A stretch of DNA of 64,000 nt from Haematococcus lacustris (taxonomy: Eukaryota > Chlorophyta > Chlorophyceae > Chlamydomonadales > Haematococcaceae): assembly GCA_030144725.1 (NCBI GenBank), contig JASKMD010000379.1, positions 1-64,000 on the forward strand. The letters run 5' to 3'. This document shows, piece after piece, positions 1-10,631 of this stretch. How positions within the stretch are numbered: position 1 is the stretch's first letter; each line of letters starts with the position of its first letter. The notes under the pieces are model-generated. The model made no database searches. It had not been told where the DNA came from and saw nothing but the letters and a program-made list of their open reading frames with translations. The position numbers and the translations under genes are program-made.

Positions 1-290
1 ACAACTGCTCCTGCCTTGCCCCACAGCTGCTCTGTAGTACAGCTGCCCAGCACCACAGCTGCTCTGTAGCACAGCTGCTCCTGCCTTGCCTCACAGCTGC
101 CCAGCACCACAGCTGCCCAGCACCACAGCTGCTCTGTAGCACAGCTGCCCAGCACCACAGCTGCTCCTGGCTTGCCTCACAGCTGCTCTGTAGTACTGCT
201 GCCCAGCACCACAGCTGCTCTGCAGCACAGCTGCATAGCACACAGCTACTCCTACCCAGCACCACAGCTGCTCTGCTCTATAGCTCCAGC
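1..290. repeat. CAGCTG-rich minisatellite
   Basis: Degenerate tandem repeat built from two alternating phrases, CACAGCTGCTCTGTAG and CACAGCTGCCCAGCAC, with variants that include CTCCTGCCTTGCC. The 68-codon minus ORF across it is only the repeat in translation. The array runs off the left window edge, so its full length is unknown. Confidence 0.85.
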
Positions 291-659
291 CTAGCACCGG
301 GGTAGAACAGCGAGGGACAAGGGACCGCTGCTACACAGCTATTTGTCGACCTCTTCGCGGACCTCTTCTGCGGGTGGAGGACCAGTCAACCAGTTAGAGC
401 TTTCATTTCTCAGCTTCCCTCAAGACTACACGCTTCATCTTGATACCACGTCTCGCTGCGCAACGTGCTACGCGACAGGATTTCCCATGCGACACACCTT
501 GGATTTTCGGCCCCGCTGTTTCGGGAGCCTTTGGACCCCGCGACCTCACCAGCCGCTTGGCCCACGCCTCTAGCCCGCAGCCTGCGGTTCCCGTGGCTTT
601 CTGCGCTCACTCCCCTCCCCGCACTTTTTCGGCTTTTCCCCAGGCCGAAACCGTGGGGA
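291..659. other. Unassigned sequence between minisatellite and array
   Basis: About 370 bp with several short overlapping ORFs (longest 107 codons, plus strand from 440). None has a recognisable domain or a convincing splice structure. It is not part of the macrosatellite unit: unit homology starts sharply at position 660. Confidence 0.5.
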
Positions 660-834
660 GAACCCCTTTGCCAAGTCTTACAATCTTACAACCCTACACT
701 CAATCCATGCTGAAGGTGCAACAATCCAGTATGTACATCCCGGTTGCACTCGAACCTTCCTAGATGCGTGGTATGAGTGAAGTAGAGAGGTTGCATGCAA
801 TACATGAATAAACAATAATGGATCATGGCAGAAG

Positions 835-1825
835 GTCACCCCTCCCATTGGACCACCAACCCCCCTAACGATAGGGGACAACGGCTTTTCCGGACTCATT
901 TCTGCACGGATGTACACGCGGATTGAAGCGTCGGAATGCGGCCGCGCTGAGCCACACGCTGAGCTGGTCGGGCATGTTGCCGGGTATCCGACCCTACACA
1001 GCCTGCGGACTTGATGTACGTTGACCCAGTATCTGTGAGTCCCTGATTAACGCGATGGATAGTGCGCGATGTGCGAGGAGCCCGACCTCATGTCCAACAT
1101 AACAACCCACATGCGCTGGCTCTGGGGCGACGGAACTAGGCTCAGGGGCTCTGAAACTAGGAGGAGACCACGGCGTGAGCATAGCAGTGGCAATGCATCA
1201 TTCACTTGCTAATTAAGCTCCATAAGGTGGGCTAACTCTCCTTCATGCTGCGCACTCTGCTGATGCCAGTATGACCACCATCAAACTCGATCAAACTCTC
1301 CAGCCTTGCGTCACTGGCTAGGGAACTCACTGTGAACCCCCTGCCAAAGTCTCATCTATTGTTGACAATTGTCAAGAGGGGTTTTAGGAGCTGGCGTGTG
1401 CACATGCCTACAGCCTGCCAACATCCAAGTATCACCCCTACAAACGGCAGGAGGGCCAGGCTGCCCGCTGTGCGTATTGTGTGAGGTCTACGCCAGCTGG
1501 CAGCACTAGCTGGCTTGAGATTCATGTGGAGAGGGAGGCTGTGTTGAGAAAACTGGGCTCCATGCTTAAAGTTTACCGCAGCTGAGAACTCTGCATCCTG
1601 CGTTGTGGGTGTTGTAAAGCAGCACTTGAAAGGCCCATTGTGCAGAACGTAACCGTTCGCGTGCCTGGCAGACTGCCGGTCACCGTGGGTGCCAGCAGCT
1701 CGGGCGCGCAGGCGCAAGCGCGGCGCAGAGATAAGGCATTTCGCGTTAAAATGACAACTCAACTCTCACCAGGCACGCCGAAAAGTCAAATGTCCCTTAC
1801 GTGGTGGTTCAATGGGAGGGGTGAC
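835..1825. mobile_element. Non-autonomous TIR element, 6-bp TSD
   Basis: 991-bp insertion in U1 that is absent from all other units. Its ends form inverted repeats of at least 16 bp (GTCACCCCTCCCATTG; about 23 bp with one mismatch). It is flanked by the direct repeat CAGAAG (829-834 and 1826-1831), which occurs once in the empty site of U2 and every other unit. Inside are only small unrecognised ORFs (largest 136 codons, minus, 1352-1762), so it probably depends on a transposase from elsewhere. The GTCACCCC end and the 6-bp TSD match the larger element at 44375-48153. Confidence 0.9.
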
Positions 1826-2046
1826 CAGAAGTTGTGAGTGTGTAGATGTGTTTGTGTTGCGGTGCACAGGCATTGGCATTCGTGGTGTCGTGGCAAGTCA
1901 CAATCACGATGGCAAACCAACGTGGCAAGTATTATGGCAAGTACCATGGCAAGTATCGTGGTATCGTGGTACCTTCCAGCCAGTGGTGTCGTGGCAAGTG
2001 TGCCCGACTGATAGACATCTCTTATTGCTTATACATGGCAATGGTA

Positions 2047-3216
2047 CTAACGTGCTAGGGCCAGCATGTGTGAGTCAATCCAAATTGCAGCTGCCCAGCA
2101 GCTTGTAGGGGTGGGGCTTGCCCCGTGCAGCTGAGCTTGCACACCGCTTGACCTAAACAGGCCAGTGCCTATGCGACCCAGTGCCGCCCTCACACTGCTA
2201 TGTGTACGGGTGGGTGCCCGGGTCAGCCTGACTGCACGCAGTCCTGCAGCCAGCGTTGCCACAGCTGCTGCCTGGGCCGGCAGCAGCGCGTAGTACGTCC
2301 CCTGTGGCAGGCTCTCCATGTGCTGCGCGTACAGCAGCGCGGCTGCCTCTGCTCCCTCACGGGTGGAGATGTGCAGGGCCTCGTAGGCAGCTAAGTGCAC
2401 TTCCTCCGGGCAGCGCTTGAACTGCGCCAGCAGCTCAGGGCTTAGGGCCTCTTGCAATGGAGGAGGGGCCCGGCACACAGGGGGATGCAAGGCCAGGGGG
2501 GCCGGCCAGCAGGTGGCTGGCGGGAGGGGGGCTTGGTGCTGCCTGGCGTGGAGGGCTGGCTGCCGTGCATCAGGGTAGCAGTGGGGGTCGATGGTGGGGG
2601 GTCGGCGTGTAAACGGGTTGATGCCCTCGTCCACGTGGAGCTTGGGCATCAGGTCCATGATGGGCTGCAGCTCTTGGGTCAGCCCACCCAGCCCAGCCCC
2701 ATGGGCCAGCTTCTGGTTCACATGGCTGCACACGCGCTTGGCGCAGGCCATCACCACTGCGCCCTGCTGGTTCACGTAGTAGCGCTGGCCAGGAGGGCAG
2801 GGCTGGGCTGCCAGGAAGTCAGCGGTCTCCGTGCAGTTGGCTACAGGCCACAACACGCCCTGGTAGCCCTGGGCCACTGGCACGGTCTGAGGTGTGGAGA
2901 GGGTGCGGCTGGTTGAGCCAGGGCGGGCAGTGGCGGGTGGGAAGGGACGGCTGGCAGGGGGTCCAGGAGCAAGACCGGGGGGTAAATTGGGGCTGGGGCT
3001 GGAGGCAGGCTGATGATGACTTGTTGTGGGTCGCGCGAACGAGCGGGATGGGTGCAGGTCTTGGGACCGCAGCTGTGTGGGCGCTGCTGCAGTCCCCGTT
3101 GCACTGTCCCACTTAGCCAGGTCCCTGCACGCCAGGCAGTACACCAACAGGAAGGTTACCAACAGCCGTGGGCATCGACCAGCACGGAACTTCCCATGCA
3201 GCAACAGATGGCACAA
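2047..3216 (-). CDS. Unknown 389-aa ORF of the macrosatellite, possible type II membrane protein (U1 copy)
   Basis: I do not recognise this protein. Residues about 15-32 are hydrophobic after basic residues (RCPRLLVTFLLVYCLACRDL), as in a signal anchor. Residues about 40-110 are a Pro/Ser-rich stem. A possible folded domain follows with several Cys (ANCTETADFLAAQPCPPGQR, then ACAKRVCSH) and a helical stretch near residues 250-320. The last 60 or so residues look less protein-like, so a true exon may end earlier. The ORF is intact in nine units, but overlapping plus-strand ORFs of 154 and 244 codons are equally intact because the units are nearly identical. Conservation therefore does not prove coding. 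Splicing and expression are unknown. Confidence 0.4.
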   Translation of the reverse strand: MCHLLLHGKFRAGRCPRLLVTFLLVYCLACRDLAKWDSATGTAAAPTQLRSQDLHPSRSFARPTTSHHQPASSPSPNLPPGLAPGPPASRPFPPATARPGSTSRTLSTPQTVPVAQGYQGVLWPVANCTETADFLAAQPCPPGQRYYVNQQGAVVMACAKRVCSHVNQKLAHGAGLGGLTQELQPIMDLMPKLHVDEGINPFTRRPPTIDPHCYPDARQPALHARQHQAPLPPATCWPAPLALHPPVCRAPPPLQEALSPELLAQFKRCPEEVHLAAYEALHISTREGAEAAALLYAQHMESLPQGTYYALLPAQAAAVATLAAGLRAVRLTRAPTRTHSSVRAALGRIGTGLFRSSGVQAQLHGASPTPTSCWAAAIWIDSHMLALAR

Positions 3217-4305
3217 CAGCAGCCAGGCTCAACAGCTCAGGCAGTCGGGAGCAGGGAGCAAGAGCAACCTCTGCCGCAGTTACATGACAGCCTGGCTTGT
3301 TCCCCGCTATGGGGCACTGTCGCGGGCCGTGGCCGCGAAGCTGCTGGGCGTACCTGCCAGGGCCTTGTGGTGGTGTCGCCGAGCGCTGACCGACGGCGAG
3401 CAGGGCTCCTGCTGGCCGTTGCTGCGCCCCAGCACGATCCCGGGGAGAACTCTTGATGCTGGCGCTGCAAACGTTGCCATCGTTGAGGGCAAGCGCGCCT
3501 GTACTCAATCTCATGGCGTGCTGTCTGACCGATACGCTGCTTGCCTGCAAGCCAAACAACAACGCAGCAAGCTTATGGTCATGGTCAACATCTGGTGTCG
3601 GCCAACTCCAAGCTGGAACCTAGTACGAAGCCTCGTTGCCCTGCTCAAAACTCTGCCCCAAAGCCATTGCTGGCTGCGCGCTGCGTGCTTGGCCCCGCGC
3701 TGCACCACTGACCTGGGGTTTGGGCAGAGCTGTCGGCGGCTTGGGTTAGCTTGTGGCTAGCTGAAATGGGTCTAAGGCAGCTAAGGCTGCTGTGTCTGCG
3801 TTGGTCTCCGCCCTTGTCAAGGCCCACATTTGTATGACCGGCTCCGCATCTGGCGCGATGCTCTGCGCCGGCATCTCGCGATGGCGCCACCCCCTGCAGT
3901 GACGCTGAGCCCTCGGTCTCATTGGACTCATAGTCGGGCTGCACTTCAAAGTGGCCATGGTCGCGATGTGCAAGCCATGTCAGGTCTAATCACATGCTTC
4001 CGCCATCTCAAGTACACCGCCAGCACGGCCCAGTAGATACACGCTTGTTTATCATCAAAGCGAGATTCTCGCGCCAAGTGATGTGGTGATGCTGTAGTAT
4101 TGTGCGTATGTGTGCAATGCGCTGCCTAGTGACTATTGTGACTCCCCACCACGGATGACTGTGATGCTGCACTGTGCCAAATCAAGTGTGCACTACGCCA
4201 AGATGCCGTTGACATGTGATGAGACGGTCCTTGTGATGATCATGGCATGAGAGCGATGGATTACACGTAGTGCTCAGTACTTCCCGCCACACAAGCTGAT
4301 TGCAG

Positions 4306-5030
4306 GAGATCACGCAGCATCTGGCCAGGGAAGTTCCCATCACTACTGGTGCCAGCGCTGACATGCCTGCTGTTGTGCTGCCGCTCTTGGCCATTGATGC
4401 TTGGGAGCCAGTTCACCGCTTCCGTGCCTTCATTGAGCAAATCCTGCAGCTGCACTGGGTGTAGCTCACCTAGTGGAGGTGCGGGGCGCAGTGGCCAGCA
4501 CACAGGAGGGCACAGCAGTGAAGCTACAGGTGAGCCGCCATATGGCAGGTCAGGGCGGTGCAGCCTAGGGCAGGATGGCGCGGGGCAGGCCAGGGAAGCA
4601 CTGCCCCAAAGTACCACGCACACACTGTGCTCCATGACTCCACGACATCACCATGTCACGTCACCCTGCCCATGGATGGCAGCAAAGTCAGTAATGCTTG
4701 GCTGGCCTGCACTGGCATGCCAGAGGATGCGCACCCCATGAGCTTCCGCTCCTTTCTAACGCAAACATAGACATATGAGCAACATAGGAGCACTCCCTCA
4801 TGAAGGTGATGCTGCAGCACGCCATGGGGCTGTAGGGGCAGCGTACTACTGGCCCTGATGGCTCCAGCGCAGCTGTGTGTTGCTAGCACGGGAAGTGTGG
4901 TAGCAAGCATCGGGTGGAGGTCAGGATGGCGCCCACCCATTGCCATGCTGCTGTTCATGGCTGCAGCTGCAGGGCCTGGCTCAGCTGCTGCAGCGCTCCT
5001 CAGACCCAACAAGGAGTGCGACGCACCCAA
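4306..5030 (+). pseudogene. Chimeric gene X/FkbM-like pseudogene (U1 copy)
   Basis: From 4306, just after an AG acceptor, the first about 96 bases match the gene X exon at 48468-48563. At GATGCT|TGGGAGCC the sequence switches to the FkbM exon that begins at 52888, keeping the frame (AIDA then WEPVHRFRAF). A 2-bp insertion relative to the parent then gives a TAG about 20 codons later. After about 60 bp matching the next FkbM intron, the sequence jumps to the homologue of the 56076-56199 exon (KVSNAWLACTGMPEDAHP), which ends at a premature stop at 4768. Homology continues weakly into the match of the 56367 exon. Clearly a broken, internally deleted copy. Confidence 0.8.
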
Positions 5031-6534
5031 TTTGGCCACACAGCTTGATGACTGGCCTGTCCTCATGCTGGGGAGGGCAAGGCTGGGCTGGGAGGGGGTG
5101 GGAGGGAGAGCTGGGGTTGCGCTGGGCGACCCCAGGGCTGGCTGTGCCTGCGGGTGCGCCCCTTGCACAGCACCGGTCAACTGCTCAAGCACGTCGCGTG
5201 AGCGTGGAGGACCTGCAACCACCGAGTTAAGGGCACCAAAGCAAGGTGAGACGATATCACACGACGGAAGGGTAAGGGTTGGGCTGCTGCCTCGAGCACC
5301 TTGTTTGAGCGTCGTAGAGCAGTCGATGAAGCCCTGGGGACAGCGACAGCTCCGCAAGCTACTTCCGTATCCTTGGTGTCACGACGACGGATGCCGCGCG
5401 TACATGCCGCCAGTGAAGTTGGGTCCGGCTGAACGCTTGTTACAGGTGCTGCAGGGACTGGAGTGGCGAAGCGTGCGTCTGCAGCGCGCTCTGCATGGGG
5501 CAAACTGCACTGTTTTCAATGCAAGTTTTCAAGCATGCACTGGTACTGCTGGGAGCGAGGTGGTTGTTTACTGTGCCTGCAGCTTGTACCTGTAGGTCAT
5601 GTCCGTCCATTCCAGTGGTCATTATTACTTATGACCGGGTAGCTGCCGGGATGCGGGTTACCTACAGGCTTGTTGGATGTGCATTCTTTCATGTTTGCAT
5701 TCCCTCATTCCCACAAGTAGCGATGGAACTTACAAATGTCAGCATGGAAGTGTGGCATAGGGGTGCAGAGTCGTTATTGCCCGTGGGCTGGTTGACCTGA
5801 AGCATTGCGCTCCGCCACAACACGGGGCTGCCTTACCTCCCTGATGTGCGGGTCGCATACCAACCTGAGCTAGGTGCTGCGGCCGTGCAAGTCCAAGCTA
5901 AGCTGGCAACTGTAGAAGTACCCCTGGAACTCCCGAATCTACGGCCCATTTGATGCTGCCCATGCAATGTTGCCCATGCTGCGCCATTCTACCTCGTACC
6001 CTTTCCAGTTTGGGCGCACCCTCCACATTCCCTAGAGGGAGTACTTGGGCCAGTGGTTGAGTGCAGTTGACAAACATGGTATGGGCGTTGTCTTGAAAGG
6101 CATAGCTGACCATCACACAGAGAAAGCGCAACCGCTGCATTGTGAACCCCTTTGCCAAGTCTTACAAATCTTACAACCCTACACTCAATCCATGCTGAAG
6201 GTGCAACAATCCAGTATGTACATCCCGGTTGCACTCGAACCTTCCTAGATGCGTGGTATGAGTGAAGTAGAGAGGTTGCATGCAATACATGCATAAACAA
6301 TAATGGATCATGGCAGAAGTTGTGAGTGTGTAGATGTGTTTGTGTTGCGGTGCACAGGCATTGGCATTCGTGGTGTCGTGGCAAGTCACAATCACGATGG
6401 CAAACCAACGTGGCAAGTATTATGGCAAGTACCATGGCAAGTATCGTGGTATCGTGGTACCTTCCAGCCAGTGGTGTCGTGGCAAGTGTGCCCGACTGAT
6501 AGACATCTCTTATTGCTTATACATGGCAATGGTA

Positions 6535-7704
6535 CTAACGTGCTAGGGCCAGCATGTGTGAGTCAATCCAAATTGCAGCTGCCCAGCAGCTTGTAGGGGT
6601 GGGGCTTGCCCCGTGCAGCTGAGCTTGCACACCGCTTGACCTAAACAGGCCAGTGCCTATGCGACCCAGTGCCGCCCTCACACTGCTATGTGTACGGGTG
6701 GGTGCCCGGGTCAGCCTGACTGCACGCAGTCCTGCAGCCAGCGTTGCCACAGCTGCTGCCTGGGCCGGCAGCAGCGCGTAGTACGTCCCCTGTGGCAGGC
6801 TCTCCATGTGCTGCGCGTACAGCAGCGCAGCTGCCTCTGCTCCCTCACGGGTGGAGATGTGCAGGGCCTCGTAGGCAGCTAAGTGCACTTCCTCCGGGCA
6901 GCGCTTGAACTGCGCCAGCAGCTCAGGGCTTAGGGCCTCTTGCAATGGAGGAGGGGCCCGGCACACAGGGGGATGCAAGGCCAGGGGGGCCGGCCAGCAG
7001 GTGGCTGGCGGGAGGGGGGCTTGGTGCTGCCTGGCGTGGAGGGCTGGCTGCCGTGCATCAGGGTAGCAGTGGGGGTCGATGGTGGGGGGTCGGCGTGTAA
7101 ACGGGTTGATGCCCTCGTCCACGTGGAGCTTGGGCATCAGGTCCATGATGGGCTGCAGCTCTTGGGTCAGCCCACCCAGCCCAGCCCCATGGGCCAGCTT
7201 CTGGTTCACATGGCTGCACACGCGCTTGGCGCAGGCCATCACCACTGCGCCCTGCTGGTTCACGTAGTAGCGCTGGCCAGGAGGGCAGGGCTGGGCTGCC
7301 AGGAAGTCAGCGGTCTCCGTGCAGTTGGCTACAGGCCACAACACGCCCTGGTAGCCCTGGGCCACTGGCACGGTCTGAGGTGTGGAGAGGGTGCGGCTGG
7401 TTGAGCCAGGGCGGGCAGTGGCGGGTGGGAAGGGACGGCTGGCAGGGGGTCCAGGAGCAAGACCGGGGGGTAAATTGGGGCTGGGGCTGGAGGCAGGCTG
7501 ATGATGACTTGTTGTGGGTCGCGCGAACGAGCGGGATGGGTGCAGGTCTTGGGACCGCAGCTGTGTGGGCGCTGCTGCAGTCCCCGTTGCACTGTCCCAC
7601 TTAGCCAGGTCCCTGCACGCCAGGCAGTACACCAACAGGAAGGTTACCAACAGCCGTGGGCATCGACCAGCACGGAACTTCCCATGCAGCAACAGATGGC
7701 ACAA
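6535..7704 (-). CDS. Unknown 389-aa ORF (U2 copy)
   Basis: Same protein as the U1 copy: signal-anchor-like N-terminus, Pro-rich stem and Cys-containing domain, with no recognised family. Confidence 0.4.
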   Translation of the reverse strand: MCHLLLHGKFRAGRCPRLLVTFLLVYCLACRDLAKWDSATGTAAAPTQLRSQDLHPSRSFARPTTSHHQPASSPSPNLPPGLAPGPPASRPFPPATARPGSTSRTLSTPQTVPVAQGYQGVLWPVANCTETADFLAAQPCPPGQRYYVNQQGAVVMACAKRVCSHVNQKLAHGAGLGGLTQELQPIMDLMPKLHVDEGINPFTRRPPTIDPHCYPDARQPALHARQHQAPLPPATCWPAPLALHPPVCRAPPPLQEALSPELLAQFKRCPEEVHLAAYEALHISTREGAEAAALLYAQHMESLPQGTYYALLPAQAAAVATLAAGLRAVRLTRAPTRTHSSVRAALGRIGTGLFRSSGVQAQLHGASPTPTSCWAAAIWIDSHMLALAR

Positions 7705-8793
7705 CAGCAGCCAGGCTCAACAGCTCAGGCAGTCGGGAGCAGGGAGCAAGAGCAACCTCTGCCGCAGTTACATGACAGCCTGGCTTGTTCCCCGCTATGG
7801 GGCACTGTCGCGGGCCGTGGCCGCGAAGCTGCTGGGCGTACCTGCCAGGGCCTTGTGGTGGTGTCGCCGAGCGCTGACCGACGGCGAGCAGGGCTCCTGC
7901 TGGCCGTTGCTGCGCCCCAGCACGATCCCGGGGAGAACTCTTGATGCTGGCGCTGCAAACGTTGCCATCGTTGAGGGCAAGCGCGCCTGTACTCAATCTC
8001 ATGGCGTGCTGTCTGACCGATACGCTGCTTGCCTGCAAGCCAAACAACAACGCAGCAAGGTTATGGTCATGGTCAACATCTGGTGTCGGCCAACTCCAAG
8101 CTGGAACCTAGTACGAAGCCTCGTTGCCCTGCTCAAAACTCTGCCCCAAAGCCATTGCTGGCTGCGCGCTGCGTGCTTGGCCCCGCGCTGCACCACTGAC
8201 CTGGGGTTTGGGCAGAGCTGTCGGCGGCTTGGGTTAGCTTGTGGCTAGCTGAAATGGGTCTAAGGCAGCTAAGGCTGCTGTGTCTGCGTTGGTCTCCGCC
8301 CTTGTCAAGGCCCACATTTGTATGACCGGCTCCGCATCTGGCGCGATGCTCTGCGCCGGCATCTCGCGATGGCGCCACCCCCTGCAGTGACGCTGAGCCC
8401 TCGGTCTCATTGGACTCATAGTCGGGCTGCACTTCAAAGTGGCCATGGTCGCGATGTGCAAGCCATGTCAGGTCTAATCACATGCTTCCGCCATCTCAAG
8501 TACACCGCCAGCACGGCCCAGTAGATACACGCTTGTTTATCATCAAAGCGAGATTCTCGCGCCAAGTGATGTGGTGATGCTGTAGTATTGTGCGTATGTG
8601 TGCAATGCGCTGCCTAGTGACTATTGTGACTCCCCACCACGGATGACTGTGATGCTGCACTGTGCCAAATCAAGTGTGCACTACGCCAAGATGCCGTTGA
8701 CATGTGATGAGACGGTCCTTGTGATGATCATGGCATGAGAGCGATGGATTACACGTAGTGCTCAGTACTTCCCGCCACACAAGCTGATTGCAG

Positions 8794-9518
8794 GAGATCA
8801 CGCAGCATCTGGCCAGGGAAGTTCCCATCACTACTGGTGCCAGCGCTGACATGCCTGCTGTTGTGCTGCCGCTCTTGGCCATTGATGCTTGGGAGCCAGT
8901 TCACCGCTTCCGTGCCTTCATTGAGCAAATCCTGCAGCTGCACTGGGTGTAGCTCACCTAGTGGAGGTGCGGGGCGCAGTGGCCAGCACACAGGAGGGCA
9001 CAGCAGTGAAGCTACAGGTGAGCCGCCATATGGCAGGTCAGGGCGGTGCAGCCTAGGGCAGGATGGCGCGGGGCAGGCCAGGGAAGCACTGCCCCAAAGT
9101 ACCACGCACACACTGTGCTCCATGACTCCACGACATCACCATGTCACGTCACCCTGCCCATGGATGGCAGCAAAGTCAGTAATGCTTGGCTGGCCTGCAC
9201 TGGCATGCCAGAGGATGCGCACCCCATGAGCTTCCGCTCCTTTCTAACGCAAACATAGACATATGAGCAACATAGGAGCACTCCCTCATGAAGGTGATGC
9301 TGCAGCACGCCATGGGGCTGTAGGGGCAGCGTACTACTGGCCCTGATGGCTCCAGCGCAGCTGTGTGTTGCTAGCACGGGAAGTGTGGTAGCAAGCATCG
9401 GGTGGAGGTCAGGATGGCGCCCACCCATTGCCATGCTGCTGTTCATGGCTGCAGCTGCAGGGCCTGGCTCAGCTGCTGCAGCGCTCCTCAGACCCAACAA
9501 GGAGTGCGACGCACCCAA
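8794..9518 (+). pseudogene. Chimeric gene X/FkbM-like pseudogene (U2 copy)
   Basis: Same structure as in U1. The fusion point GATGCT|TGGGAGCC is at 8889/8890. The fused exon runs 8794-9017 up to a GTGAGC donor-like site and contains an early TAG. Confidence 0.8.
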
Positions 9519-10631
9519 TTTGGCCACACAGCTTGATGACTGGCCTGTCCTCATGCTGGGGAGGGCAAGGCTGGGCTGGGAGGGGGTGGGAGGGAGAGCT
9601 GGGGTTGCGCTGGGCGACCCCAGGGCTGGCTGTGCCTGCGGGTGCGCCCCTTGCACAGCACCGGTCAACTGCTCAAGCACGTCGCGTGAGCGTGGAGGAC
9701 CTGCAACCACCGAGTTAAGGGCACCAAAGCAAGGTGAGACGATATCACACGACGGAAGGGTAAGGGTTGGGCTGCTGCCTCGAGCACCTTGTTTGAGCGT
9801 CGTAGAGCAGTCGATGAAGCCCTGGGGACAGCGACAGCTCCGCAAGCTACTTCCGTATCCTTGGTGTCACGACGACGGATGCCGCGCGTACATGCCGCCA
9901 GTGAAGTTGGGTCCGGCTGAACGCTTGTTACAGGTGCTGCAGGGACTGGAGTGGCGAAGCGTGCGTCTGCAGCGCGCTCTGCATGGGGCAAACTGCACTG
10001 TTTTCAATGCAAGTTTTCAAGCATGCACTGGTACTGCTGGGAGCGAGGTGGTTGTTTACTGTGCCTGCAGCTTGTACCTGTAGGTCATGTCCGTCCATTC
10101 CAGTGGTCATTATTACTTATGACCGGGTAGCTGCCGGGATGCGGGTTACCTACAGGCTTGTTGGATGTGCATTCTTTCATGTTTGCATTCCCTCATTCCC
10201 ACAAGTAGCGATGGAACTTACAAATGTCAGCATGGAAGTGTGGCATAGGGGTGCAGAGTCGTTATTGCCCGTGGGCTGGTTGACCTGAAGCATTGCGCTC
10301 CGCCACAACACGGGGCTGCCTTACCTCCCTGATGTGCGGGTCGCATACCAACCTGAGCTAGGTGCTGCGGCCGTGCAAGTCCAAGCTAAGCTGGCAACTG
10401 TAGAAGTACCCCTGGAACTCCCGAATCTACGGCCCATTTGATGCTGCCCATGCAATGTTGCCCATGCTGCGCCATTCTACCTCGTACCCTTTCCAGTTTG
10501 GGCGCACCCTCCACATTCCCTAGAGGGAGTACTTGGGCCAGTGGTTGAGTGCAGTTGACAAACATGGTATGGGCGTTGTCTTGAAAGGCATAGCTGACCA
10601 TCACACAGAGAAAGCGCAACCGCTGCATTGT

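Larger units (their letters stand above)
660..6143. repeat. Macrosatellite unit U1 (4.49 kb, interrupted by a TIR element)
   Basis: First unit of the array, taking GAACCCCTTTGCC as the arbitrary start. After subtracting the 991-bp insertion and its 6-bp target duplication, the length matches the following 4488-bp units to within 1 bp. It contains the 389-codon minus ORF (2047-3216), a chimeric FkbM-like pseudogene (4306-about 5030) and a short run of degenerate TGGCAAGTA repeats (about 1880-2005). It differs from U2 at single bases, for example a G/C difference near 3571. Confidence 0.95.
6144..10631. repeat. Macrosatellite unit U2 (4488 bp)
   Basis: Complete uninterrupted unit, and the best reference copy. 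It shows the empty site of the U1 insertion (CATGGCAGAAGTTGTGAG near 6310). U1-U3 share diagnostic bases absent from U4-U7, for example TCTAAGGCAGCTAAGGCTGC after the 389-codon ORF region and the ATCATCAAAG variant. Confidence 0.97.

Noticed and set aside
1..290. CRISPR-like appearance of the short spaced repeats at the left edge
   Set aside because: There are no constant-length unique spacers, the repeat is degenerate, and the context is eukaryotic.
3026..3760. 244-codon plus ORF in every unit, overlapping the 389-codon minus ORF
   Set aside because: No domain, hydrophobic pattern or splice support. It is intact in all units only because the units are nearly identical.
4858..5595. 245-codon plus ORF in the 4.5-kb units
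   Set aside because: It covers the segment similar to FkbM exon 56367-56491 but in a different frame from the parental exon, so it is a chance reading of pseudogene DNA.
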